Source: Micrococcales bacterium
GTDB taxonomy: Bacteria; Actinomycetota; Actinomycetes; Actinomycetales; Cellulomonadaceae
Length of the DNA: 39,831 nucleotides
Assembly (NCBI GenBank): GCA_029267995.1
Contig: JAJUHG010000002.1
Span: 1-39,831 of the forward strand
Reading direction: 5' to 3'
The position numbers and the translations under genes were made by a program. Each line of letters starts with the position of its first letter. The stretch's first letter is position 1. Under the pieces are notes generated by a model, which worked only from the letters and a program-made list of their open reading frames with translations, ran no database searches and had not been told where the DNA came from. Positions 25,815 through 33,919 of this stretch are shown here, one piece after another.

Positions 25815-27637
25815 GCGGTCCCTCCGTCCTGCTCGTCGTCCTCGGTCGGCACCTCGACGAAGCCCCACCGGGCTCGCCACGCGTCCGCAGAGGCGTCCCG
25901 TGCGGGGGAGGCGGACGACGGCGGGGGCGAACCGACGGGCCGTCCCGCGTCCCACGTCGTGGGGTGCTGCGCGGGGGCTGGTTGTTCGGCCTCGGCCTGG
26001 GGCGCGACGGGCTCAGGAGGCGCTGCGGGCGCCGCGGGCAGGGCTGTCGGCTGCTCGCGGCGGCGCTGGAAGAACTTCCCCGTCCGCGAGCGCAGGCGTG
26101 CCCGCGACGCCGTCGCAGGGTCGGTCTCGTGCGCGGGCGTGCCCGCAGGCTCGGGACGTTCGGGCGGCGCGGCGCCCGAGCGCGGGCTTGGTGTGGGCGC
26201 GGGCGTGCCCGACCCGGTGTCGAGCGGGCCCGCGCTCACGGAGGGCCAGCGCGAGGAGGGCTGCCCACCGTCCGCCGGGGGCCTCGCCGGGACGTGCGCG
26301 ACGCCTTCCCCGGTTGGACGTGGCTCAAAGGTCGGCACGAAGGGCGCGGCGTCCGCGTCAGTGTCCTCACGGCTCGGCAGCTCGGGCACCGGCCGAGCGG
26401 GAGCGTCCGGAGCAGCTGCGTGGGGCGCGCCTGGCACCTGAGCCTGCGGACCAGACGCGTCCTGGGCAGGACGCTCCGGGGCGAGATGCTCCGGGGTGGG
26501 ACCTTCCTGGCCGGGACCACCCGAGGGCGGGACGTTCGACGGCCGGCTCGAGGTCGAAGGGCTTGCCGTGGGAGCCTCTCGCGCCGGCGGGAGGGTGGGA
26601 GCGGCCACGAACGGCTGCGTCGGCTCCCCGCCCGCGGGCGCAGCGGGCGAGGCCGCGCTCGGGGACACCCCGGTGGGAGCCGATGCCTCCCGGCGCCGTC
26701 GACGGGTCGCGGGAGCACGGGACGCACGGGCCGCCTCGAGCTCGCGCAGCTGACGGCGCGTGAGCGGGCCCGTGGGGACCTCGACCGCAGGCTCGGGCTC
26801 GGCGACCTCGGTCCAGGTGTCCCTCCGCCGCGAGCGCGTCCACCCGAGCACGAGGAGCGCGACGCCTGCGAGCGCGAGGACGACACCCGTCCAGACGCCC
26901 GGCCAGAGCCACGGGGTCGCGACCTCGCGCGGCCAGGTGAGCTCGAGCGTCGGCGGACCCGCCTCGGGGCCGGTCGACGCGACGAGGAGCGAGAAGCGGC
27001 CGGGCTCTCGGGTCCAGCTGAGCTCGGCCGAGCCCTCGCCGCTCGTCTCGACGAGCCACATGTCCGAGCCCGAGGGGTCGGGCGCCGTGGCCTCGGGGTC
27101 CTCGACCGCGGTCGACGACGGTGCGTCGTCGGTGGTCTCGGGCGAGGCGTCGTCCGTGGTCTCGGGGCTCGCGTCGTCGGTCGGCTCGGGCGAGGCGTCG
27201 TCCGTGGTCTCGGGGCTCGCGTCGTCGGTCGGCTCGGGCGAGGCGTCGTCGGTCGGCTCGGGCGAGGCGTCGTCGGCGGGCGGGGTCTCGACGGGCGGGG
27301 CGACCGGTTGGCCGGGCTCGGCCGCGAGCGTCGAGGCGTCCGCAAGGCCCGTGACACGCGTGTGCGGGTCGAGCCCGACCCACGCACGCACGTCGGCCTC
27401 CCGGCCCACCGCGAGCACGACCGTGCTGCCCGCGGGGGCGCTCGCGCGTACGGTCACGGTGTCGTCGACGAGCTCAAGCACGCCCGGTTCGGTCACGAGC
27501 AGGGTCGTGGCTCCCGCCGCGATCGCCTCGGCCTGGACGTGGTCCGCGGGACGCCACAGGGTCGCCGACGCGACGCCGCTCCCGGCGGCGACGAGTCCGA
27601 GGAGGACCAGCACGGCCCCGGTGAGACGCAGATGCAC
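25811..27637 (-). CDS. Putative membrane protein: extracellular acidic repeat region, one late TM helix, long Pro-rich cytoplasmic tail
   Basis: 608 aa; signal/TM MHLRLTGAVLVLLGLVAAGSGVASA; (DDASPEPT/TT)6; TM WPGVWTGVVLALAGVALLVLGW; basic LTRRQLRELEAARASRAPATRRRRRE then P/A-rich tail. Confidence 0.78.
   Translation of the reverse strand: MHLRLTGAVLVLLGLVAAGSGVASATLWRPADHVQAEAIAAGATTLLVTEPGVLELVDDTVTVRASAPAGSTVVLAVGREADVRAWVGLDPHTRVTGLADASTLAAEPGQPVAPPVETPPADDASPEPTDDASPEPTDDASPETTDDASPEPTDDASPETTDDASPETTDDAPSSTAVEDPEATAPDPSGSDMWLVETSGEGSAELSWTREPGRFSLLVASTGPEAGPPTLELTWPREVATPWLWPGVWTGVVLALAGVALLVLGWTRSRRRDTWTEVAEPEPAVEVPTGPLTRRQLRELEAARASRAPATRRRRREASAPTGVSPSAASPAAPAGGEPTQPFVAAPTLPPAREAPTASPSTSSRPSNVPPSGGPGQEGPTPEHLAPERPAQDASGPQAQVPGAPHAAAPDAPARPVPELPSREDTDADAAPFVPTFEPRPTGEGVAHVPARPPADGGQPSSRWPSVSAGPLDTGSGTPAPTPSPRSGAAPPERPEPAGTPAHETDPATASRARLRSRTGKFFQRRREQPTALPAAPAAPPEPVAPQAEAEQPAPAQHPTTWDAGRPVGSPPPSSASPARDASADAWRARWGFVEVPTEDDEQDGGTA
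27131..27274 (-). repeat. Coding minisatellite, 6 x 24 bp (DDASPE[PT]T)
   Basis: Six contiguous 24-bp units encoding DDASPEPT, DDASPEPT, DDASPETT, DDASPEPT, DDASPETT, DDASPETT; a 48-bp two-unit block recurs at 27138 and 27186. Confidence 0.9.
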
Positions 27638-27689
27638 GCAGTTCCCTTCACGTCCAGCGTCCTAGGATAAGCAGAGCACGACGCATTCT

Positions 27690-27713
27690 GACCGTTTGGT
27701 CGATATCCTGACC
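27690..27713. promoter_or_regulatory. Overlapping GACC/GGTC inverted repeats in the divergent promoter region of the membrane-protein operon and coiled-coil gene
   Basis: GACC-GTTT-GGTC (27690-27701) and GGTC-GATATCCT-GACC (27698-27713). Confidence 0.35.
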
Positions 27714-27797
27714 ACCGTCAGCGGACCGGCGTGGTGGGCCGGACGCCCCGGAGGCACCGCGTCGACCTGCGCACGGCCTGCAACTGGAGGAGAACGA

Positions 27798-29924
27798 GTG
27801 TCCGACGAGCGCGTGCAGTTCCCGACCGTCATGCGCGGGTACGACAAGTCCCACGTCGACTCGCACGTCGCCTCGCTCGAGCAGGCGCTCGCCGAGGCCC
27901 GCGCCCAGGTCGAGCAGCTCGACGCGAAGACCATGCAGATCGCGGGCGAGCTCTCCGAGGCGCACCGCCAGCTGCGGGAGGCCGAGCGGCCGACGTACTC
28001 GGGGCTCGGCTCGCGCATCGAGCAGCTCCTGCGCAGCGCCGAGGAGCAGTCGAGCGACGTCGTCGCCCAGGCGAACGCCCAGGCCTCCGACACTCTCGCA
28101 CGCGCGAAGCTCGCCGCGGGCCAGCTCCGGGCCAGGGCCGAGAACGAGGTCGCCGAGATGCTTGCGACCGCACGCCGCGAGGCGGACGAGGTCCGGGCAA
28201 CCGCCGCCGCGGAGGCCGAGAGCGCCCTGTCCGCGGCGCAGCGTCGCGCCGAGGAGCTCGTAGGCTCGGCCGAGCGCGAGGCCGCTCGTATCCACAGCGC
28301 GATCACGACCGAGGAGTCCGAGCGCCGTTCGAGCCTCGAGCGCGAGCTCGCGACACTGCGCGCGACCGTCGAGCGGGAGACGACCGAGCTGCGCGTGACG
28401 ACCGAGCGTGAGACGACCGAGCTGCGCCAGCGCACCGAGGCCGAGACTGCCGCGCAGCGCGAGGAGGCCGAGCGCTACGCGACCGACCTGCGCCAGGCGG
28501 CCGACGCCGAGACGACCGAGCTGCGCCAGCGCACCGCGCAGGAGACCGCGGCACTGCGCTCGGAGGCCGAGGAGACCGCCTCACGACTGCGCTCGGAGGC
28601 CGAGGCGTACGCGACCGACCTGCGCCGCACGGTCGAGTCCGAGGTCACGACGCTGCGCACGCAGGCCGAGGAGCACGCCGAGAAGGTCCGCCGGGACTCC
28701 GAGCGCGATGCGAACGCGCTCGAGCAGCGCGTCGCGGCCGAGACGCAGAACCTGCGCACCGAGGCGGACAAGTACGCGGCCTTCGTCCGCGCGACGGCTG
28801 AGCGCGAGACGACCGAGGCGCGCGCGCAGGCCGAGGAGGAGATCGCTGCCCTGCGCGCGACCGCCGAGACCGAGGTCACCGAGCTGCGCCGCGAGGCCGA
28901 GGAGTACGCGTCCGCGCTGCGGCAGAGTGCCGAGCGCGAGACCAACGAGCTGCGCGCGACGGCCCGCAGCGAGGTCGCGCACCTGCGCGAGACGGCCGAG
29001 CGCGAGACGAACGAGCTGCGCGAGGCCGCCGAGCGCGAGACGAACGAGCTGCGCGAGGCCGCCGAGCGCGAGACGAACGAGCTGCGCGAGCGCACCCGCC
29101 TCGAGGTCGAGCGCCTCACGACGCAGTCCCAGCGCGAGTCGAGCGAGCTGCTTGCGGCGGCCCGCTCGGAGGCCGAGACGCTGCGCGAGCAGGCCCGCCG
29201 TGCGCTTGCCGACGCCGAGGTCGAGATCGCCAGTCGCCGCGAGGAGGCCGAGCGCGCCGACACCGAGCGGCACGAGGCCGCGCGCGCCGAGACCGAGAAG
29301 CTCGTCGCGGACGCCGAGCAGCACGCCGCGGAGGCCGAGGCGCGTGTCACGAAGGCTCTCGAGCGTGCCGAGCAGGTGCGCCGGGACGCCGAGGACCAAG
29401 CCAAGGAGCTGCTCTCGAACGCTCGCCGCAACGCCGACCGCGTCGTCGCGGAAGCGCGCGAGCACGCCGAGAAGACGCTCTCCGAGGCGATGAACGAGGC
29501 CGAGCGCGAGCGCACCACGGCAGCCCGTCAGGTCGAGGACCTCAACCGCCAGCGCGAGTCGATCACGGCCTACCTCGACGAGCTGCGCGGTCTGCTCATC
29601 AACGACCCCGTGCCGAGCAAGGCGACCCTCGAGCGTGCCTCGAAGGCCGAGGAGAACTTCAAGGCCGCGACCGCCAAGCCGCGCAAGGGCCGCCCAGCGC
29701 CCGTCTCTGCCGTCGCCGCGGCGCAGGCCGAGCAGCCCGCGGGATCCCCCGCCGACGACGTCCCCGAGCCCGCCGAGGCCGAGAGCGCGCCGTCGGGCGA
29801 GGAGGCCCCCGCCGAGCAGGGCCCGGCCGAGGGCACCTCCCCGCACGAGCCCGCCTCCCCCGTCGAGCCAGCCGCCGAGGAGCAGACCACGCCCGAGCCG
29901 GCCGAGGCGAGCGAGCAGCGCTGA
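27798..29924 (+). CDS. DivIVA-domain / Scy-FilP-like very long coiled-coil protein
   Basis: 708 aa from GTG 27798 with GGAGG at 27786-27790; N-term VQFPTVMRGYDKSHVDSHVASLEQALAEARAQVEQL (DivIVA-like), about 500 aa of 11-residue repeats (ETTELRxRTEAE, AERETNELREA), C-terminal acidic/Pro-rich tail. Confidence 0.85.
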   Translation: MSDERVQFPTVMRGYDKSHVDSHVASLEQALAEARAQVEQLDAKTMQIAGELSEAHRQLREAERPTYSGLGSRIEQLLRSAEEQSSDVVAQANAQASDTLARAKLAAGQLRARAENEVAEMLATARREADEVRATAAAEAESALSAAQRRAEELVGSAEREAARIHSAITTEESERRSSLERELATLRATVERETTELRVTTERETTELRQRTEAETAAQREEAERYATDLRQAADAETTELRQRTAQETAALRSEAEETASRLRSEAEAYATDLRRTVESEVTTLRTQAEEHAEKVRRDSERDANALEQRVAAETQNLRTEADKYAAFVRATAERETTEARAQAEEEIAALRATAETEVTELRREAEEYASALRQSAERETNELRATARSEVAHLRETAERETNELREAAERETNELREAAERETNELRERTRLEVERLTTQSQRESSELLAAARSEAETLREQARRALADAEVEIASRREEAERADTERHEAARAETEKLVADAEQHAAEAEARVTKALERAEQVRRDAEDQAKELLSNARRNADRVVAEAREHAEKTLSEAMNEAERERTTAARQVEDLNRQRESITAYLDELRGLLINDPVPSKATLERASKAEENFKAATAKPRKGRPAPVSAVAAAQAEQPAGSPADDVPEPAEAESAPSGEEAPAEQGPAEGTSPHEPASPVEPAAEEQTTPEPAEASEQR
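28995..29090 (+). repeat. 33-bp tandem repeat (3 copies) coding AERETNELREA
   Basis: GCCGAGCGCGAGACGAACGAGCTGCGCGAG at 28995, 29028 and 29061, identical over 30 bp. Confidence 0.92.
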
Positions 29925-29928
29925 GACG

Positions 29929-30357
29929 ATGGGACGCGATGGCGCCACGTGGCGTGACCAACGCTCGCAGGCCGCGGCAGGCCAGGTCCGCCGGCTCGCC
30001 GAGCGCCAGGCGGCCGAGACCGCGCAGGCCCGTCGGCTCATCGCAGGGTTCCTCGAGGCCGCTGCGAACGCAGGCATCGAGCCCGTCCCGCTCTACGCGC
30101 GTGGCTGGGGAGACCGGGGCCGCTACCGTACGGGCCTGCGTGGCTGGTACCTGCGCCTCAACGAGTCGTCCGCGATCGACACCGAGGGCAACTTCTACGT
30201 CATGACAGTCCCACCGGGCCTGCGCTCGCGACTCTACGGCGCTCGTCCCGAGGCGTCCGACCCGCCCCTCGTGCTCGGCAAGGGTGCGCGCGACGGTGAG
30301 TCGATCGACCTCGCCGAGGCGCTCGAGAACACGCTCGAGCGGGCCCGCAAGGCCTGA
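29929..30357 (+). CDS. Conserved hypothetical protein
   Basis: 142 aa from ATG 29929, 4 bp after the coiled-coil stop; MGRDGATWRDQRSQAAAGQVRRLAERQAAETAQARRLIAGFLEAAANAGIEPVPLYARGWGDRGRYRTGLRGWYLRLNESSAIDTEGNFYVMTVP. Confidence 0.8.
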   Translation: MGRDGATWRDQRSQAAAGQVRRLAERQAAETAQARRLIAGFLEAAANAGIEPVPLYARGWGDRGRYRTGLRGWYLRLNESSAIDTEGNFYVMTVPPGLRSRLYGARPEASDPPLVLGKGARDGESIDLAEALENTLERARKA

Positions 30358-30366
30358 CCCCGCCTC

Positions 30367-31206
30367 TCAGAAGACCGTGTGGCCCGCCCGGAGCCAGAAC
30401 GAGGAGAGCACCGAGGCGACCGTCTCGGGCCGCTCGATCGTCGTCATGTGACCCGCGCGCGAGACGACCACGAGCTCGCTGTCCCCGCGCTCCGAGAGCG
30501 CTGCGACCATCGCCTCGGCCTCCTGGAGCGGCGTGACCTCGTCCTCGGCGCCGACAACGACGAGGCTCGGCCCCGCATAGCCGCGCAGCACCTCGGTGCG
30601 GTCAGGGCGGGCGGCCATCGCGCGTTGCGCCCACGCGACCGCGCCTGGTCCCTGGTCACCGATCCACGACTCGAGCCGTTCGACGAGGTCGGGACGCGCG
30701 GCACGGCTCGTCTCGCCGAGCAACGCGGTGCGCATGCCGAGCACCTCGTCGAGACGCTCGGTGCGCTCGACCTCCTCGGCGATCCGCAGCCTGTTCGCAC
30801 GCGCCTCGGGCGTGTCGGCGCTCGCCTTGGTGTCGATCAGGCCCAGGGCTGCGACGAACCGCGGCTCGGCCTCGAGCACCGCCATCGCGACGTAGCCGCC
30901 CATCGACAGCCCGACGACGGCGGCGCGCTCGAAACCCGCCGCACGCACCGCCGCGACGACCCCCGCGGCCGACACCTCGAGCGAGGGCTCGGGATCGAGA
31001 CCGAGCGCCTCGGCGACGTCCTGACCGCGCGGGGAGTCGCCGAAGCCGGGCAGCTCGACCACGAGGATCGGCCGCGAGCCAGGCACGAGGTCGATCACGT
31101 CGTCCCACATGCGCCGGTCGAGCGGGAAGCCGTGCAGCAGGACGAGCGGGAGACCGTTCGACCCAGGCCGGACGTGGTGCACCACGAGCTGTCCGTCGGT
31201 CCTCAC
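30367..31206 (-). CDS. Alpha/beta fold hydrolase
   Basis: 279 aa from GTG 31206; LVLLHGFPLDRRMWDDVI, VVGLSMGGYVAM (nucleophile elbow), SRAGHMTTIERPE (His). Confidence 0.93.
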   Translation of the reverse strand: MRTDGQLVVHHVRPGSNGLPLVLLHGFPLDRRMWDDVIDLVPGSRPILVVELPGFGDSPRGQDVAEALGLDPEPSLEVSAAGVVAAVRAAGFERAAVVGLSMGGYVAMAVLEAEPRFVAALGLIDTKASADTPEARANRLRIAEEVERTERLDEVLGMRTALLGETSRAARPDLVERLESWIGDQGPGAVAWAQRAMAARPDRTEVLRGYAGPSLVVVGAEDEVTPLQEAEAMVAALSERGDSELVVVSRAGHMTTIERPETVASVLSSFWLRAGHTVF

Positions 31207-31235
31207 CGCCACCTCCCTCTCGGCCCGTCTGCAGA

Positions 31236-32069
31236 CTAGCCGTGCGCGGCGGCGAGCGCCGCGTCCATGACCTGCGCGACGCCGTCGTCGTCGTTGCTCG
31301 CGACCACGTGGTCCGCCGCGGCGAGCACCTCGGGGTGCGCCCCCGCGACCGCGAAGGACCTGCTCGCCCACTGCAGCATCGGCAGGTCGTTGGGCATGTC
31401 GCCGAAGGCCCACACGTCCGTGCTCGCATACCCACGCGCGGTGCACCACCGCTCGAGCGCGGCCGCCTTGGTCACGCCGCGCGCCGAGACCTCGGCAAGG
31501 CTCGGGGCCCCGGAGTGGCACACGACCGCGCGTCCCGCGAGGAGCGCCTCGACCCGCCCCACGAGCTCGTCCCCCGGGGTCCGTGCGCACTGGACCATGA
31601 GCTTGCCGACCGGGACGTCGAGGAACTCCTCGACGCGCGGCGCGGACCGCCACGTGGGCTCGGGGGGCCACAGGAGCGAGAAGTGCGACTCGAACAGCAG
31701 CCCTCCTGGCCCCTGGATCGCGAGTGCTGCGGCCGGGAGCGTGCCACGCAGCTCGGCCGCGAGCCCCGCGACGAAGCCCGGGTCGAGCACGTGCGAGGAG
31801 AGGATCGACCTGCTCGGCACGTCGTAGACGAACGCCCCGTTCGCGCAGATGACCGCCCCGTGCCCGCCGACCGCGTCCGCGAGCGGCTCGAGCCACTCGG
31901 GCGGACGTGCCGTGACGAAGACGACGTCGACGCCCGCCTCCTCGAGCGCGACGACGGTCCGGGCCGTGCGCGCCGAGATCGTCCCGTCCGAGCGCAGCAG
32001 CGTGCCGTCGAGGTCGGTCGCGACGACGCGCGGGAGGGTCGGCGCGAACGCGACCGTGCGCGGCGTCAC
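31236..32069 (-). CDS. HAD family (Cof-type) hydrolase
   Basis: 277 aa from GTG 32069 (GTGA overlap); PRVVATDLDGTLLRSDGTIS, FVTARPPEW, VWAFGDMPNDLPMLQWASRSFAVAGAHPEV. Confidence 0.94.
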   Translation of the reverse strand: MTPRTVAFAPTLPRVVATDLDGTLLRSDGTISARTARTVVALEEAGVDVVFVTARPPEWLEPLADAVGGHGAVICANGAFVYDVPSRSILSSHVLDPGFVAGLAAELRGTLPAAALAIQGPGGLLFESHFSLLWPPEPTWRSAPRVEEFLDVPVGKLMVQCARTPGDELVGRVEALLAGRAVVCHSGAPSLAEVSARGVTKAAALERWCTARGYASTDVWAFGDMPNDLPMLQWASRSFAVAGAHPEVLAAADHVVASNDDDGVAQVMDAALAAAHG

Positions 32070-32362
32070 CGGCGCCTGCCCCGCGCGCTCCAGCACGCCG
32101 AGTGCCAGTGCCGCCGATCCTCGATCTCCGCCTGGGCACCGAAGAAGGTGTCCTGCGCGATCGCGACCACGTGCGCGGTCCCCGGTCCGATCACCTGGTG
32201 GCAGCCCGGGCACGTGTAGGACTTCTGGGCGCTGCGCACACGCTGGACCGTCCAGGTCCCGTCGTGCCCCTCCTCGACGTAGCGTCCGCCGCGGGCCCGC
32301 TCGATGTCGAGCTCGGGATGCTCCTGCCCGTAGGGGCGCTTGCGAGAACGACGTCGAGCCAT
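32066..32362 (-). CDS. Small zinc-finger-like protein (often auto-annotated as ATP/GTP-binding protein)
   Basis: 98 aa; SYTCPGCHQVIGPGTAHVVAIAQDTFFGAQAEIEDRRHWHSACW (CxxC ... HxHxxC); no Walker motif. Confidence 0.78.
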   Translation of the reverse strand: MARRRSRKRPYGQEHPELDIERARGGRYVEEGHDGTWTVQRVRSAQKSYTCPGCHQVIGPGTAHVVAIAQDTFFGAQAEIEDRRHWHSACWSARGRRR

Positions 32363-32366
32363 GGGC

Positions 32367-33812
32367 TCAGCCTAGGTCGGAGGCGCTCTCGACCGCGGGG
32401 AGGGTGTGCGTGCGGGTCAGCTCGCGGTACCAGTAGGCCGAGTCCTTCCAGTGCCGCTCGAGCGTGTCGTAGTCGATCCGCACGATGCCGAAGCGCTTGG
32501 AGAAGCCGTAGCCCCACTCGAAGTTGTCCATGAGCGACCACACGAAGTACCCGCGCACGTCCGCGCCCGCGTCCATCGCGTCCCCGACCGCGTCGAGGTG
32601 CCGGTAGAGGTAGGAGACCCGGTCGGTGTCGCGCACCCGGCCTTCGTCGACGATCACAGCGTCGGGGAAGGCCGCGCCGTTCTCGGTGATCATGAGCGGC
32701 AGCTCGGGGTAGGTGTGGTGCAGGTCGAGGAGCAGCTCGGTCATGCCGCTCGGGTCGATGTTCCATCCCATCTCGGTGTACGGGCCGGGCTGCGGGAGGA
32801 ACTCGACGTCGTCCGCACCGGGCCACGCCGAGTGGGTCGACGCACCGTGCCCGTCGGCCATCGAGCGCGGGTGGTCGCCCGTGAACTTCGTGACGCGCTG
32901 CGTCGAGTAGAAGTTCACGCCGAGCACGTCGAGCCCGGAGTGGGTGATCTCGAGGTCACCGTCGCGCACGAAGGACCAGTCGGTGACCGAAGCGGTGTCG
33001 GCGAGCAGGTCCTCGGGGTAGAAACCGTCGAGCACGGGGTTGAGGAACGCGCGGTTCGCGAGCGCGTCGGCCTTGCGCACCGCATCGAGGTCGGACGGCG
33101 AGCTCGGGTCGTCGGGGCGCATGACGTGCAGGTTGAGCGTGAGCGAGAGCGTCGCGGCCTCGCCGAGCACGTCGCGCACGGCCTGCGCGCCGAGCCCGTG
33201 CGCGAGGTTGAGGTGGTGCACCGCGGCGAGCGCGTCCGCGCCGTCGGTGCGTCCCGGGGCGTGCACGCCCGAGCCGTAGCCGAGGTAGGCCGAGCACCAC
33301 GGCTCGTTGAGCGTCGTCCAGATCTTCACGCGGTCGCGGTAGGTCTCGACGACCTTGTGCGCATAGTCCCCGAAGCGCAGCGCGGTGTCGCGCGCGGGCC
33401 AGCCGCCTGCGTCCTCGAGCCCCTGCGGGAGGTCCCAGTGGTACATCGTGGCGACCGGGTCGATGCCCGCCTCGAGCAGCTGGTCGATGAGCCGGTCGTA
33501 GAAGTCGAGGCCCGCCTGGTTGAAGGCGCCCGAGCCCGTGGGCTGGATGCGTGGCCACGCGAGCGAGAAGCGGTAGGCGTCCAGGCCCAGCTCCTTCATC
33601 ATCGCGACGTCCTGCTCGGTGCGGTGGTAGTGGTCCGCGGCGACTGCCCCCGTGTGCCCCTCGAAGGTCTTGCCGGGCGTCGCGGAGTAGGTGTCCCAGA
33701 TCGACGGCCCACGGCCGCCCTCGGTCACGGCTCCCTCGATCTGGTAGGAGGCGGTCGCGGCTCCCCAGACGAACGAGTCGGGGAACGTACGGTGCTCGGA
33801 GCGAGTCGTCAT
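32367..33812 (-). CDS. GH1 beta-glucosidase
   Basis: 481 aa from ATG 33812: [34 protein letters not shown] (acid/base), MITENGAAF (nucleophile), [23 protein letters not shown]. Track ORF to 35024 is read-through. Confidence 0.97.
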   Translation of the reverse strand: MTTRSEHRTFPDSFVWGAATASYQIEGAVTEGGRGPSIWDTYSATPGKTFEGHTGAVAADHYHRTEQDVAMMKELGLDAYRFSLAWPRIQPTGSGAFNQAGLDFYDRLIDQLLEAGIDPVATMYHWDLPQGLEDAGGWPARDTALRFGDYAHKVVETYRDRVKIWTTLNEPWCSAYLGYGSGVHAPGRTDGADALAAVHHLNLAHGLGAQAVRDVLGEAATLSLTLNLHVMRPDDPSSPSDLDAVRKADALANRAFLNPVLDGFYPEDLLADTASVTDWSFVRDGDLEITHSGLDVLGVNFYSTQRVTKFTGDHPRSMADGHGASTHSAWPGADDVEFLPQPGPYTEMGWNIDPSGMTELLLDLHHTYPELPLMITENGAAFPDAVIVDEGRVRDTDRVSYLYRHLDAVGDAMDAGADVRGYFVWSLMDNFEWGYGFSKRFGIVRIDYDTLERHWKDSAYWYRELTRTHTLPAVESASDLG

Positions 33813-33830
33813 GGCGGCGGTTCCTTCGTG

Positions 33831-33844
33831 TGGGAGCGCGATCA
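33831..33844 (-). promoter_or_regulatory. CebR/CelR-like operator in the beta-glucosidase leader/TSS region
   Basis: Minus-strand TGATCGCGCTCCCA matches 11/14 of TGGGAGCGCTCCCA (right 9 bases identical). Confidence 0.5.
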
Positions 33845-33855
33845 CAGCTGGCGCG

Positions 33856-33884
33856 ACTCTATCTGTCGAAACGATTTGATTCAA
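33856..33884 (-). promoter_or_regulatory. Beta-glucosidase promoter (TTGAAT - 17 bp - TAGAGT) with LacI/GalR-type operator in the spacer
   Basis: -35 TTGAAT (33879-33884, minus), -10 TAGAGT (33856-33861, minus), 17-bp spacer; TCGAAACGATTTGA (33866-33879) fits TNNAANCGNTTNNA exactly. Confidence 0.65.
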
Positions 33885-33919
33885 CCACGCGGCAACGATC
33901 AGGCCCGCGGGGCCACCGC

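Noticed and set aside
27121-27354. Arg/Ser-rich plus-strand ORF over the DDASPEPT repeat
   Set aside because: Antisense translation of the minisatellite; codon bias supports the minus-strand frame.
28995-29090. Possible CRISPR-like array from regular 33-bp repeats
   Set aside because: Contiguous tandem coding repeats with no variable spacers; also true of 27131-27274 and 4475-4592.
28475-30077. Long antisense ORFs (347 and 498 aa) opposite the coiled-coil gene, with Leu/Gly/Arg or Ser/Arg repeats
   Set aside because: Periodicity simply mirrors the sense hendecad repeat in antisense frames; no start/RBS or family support.
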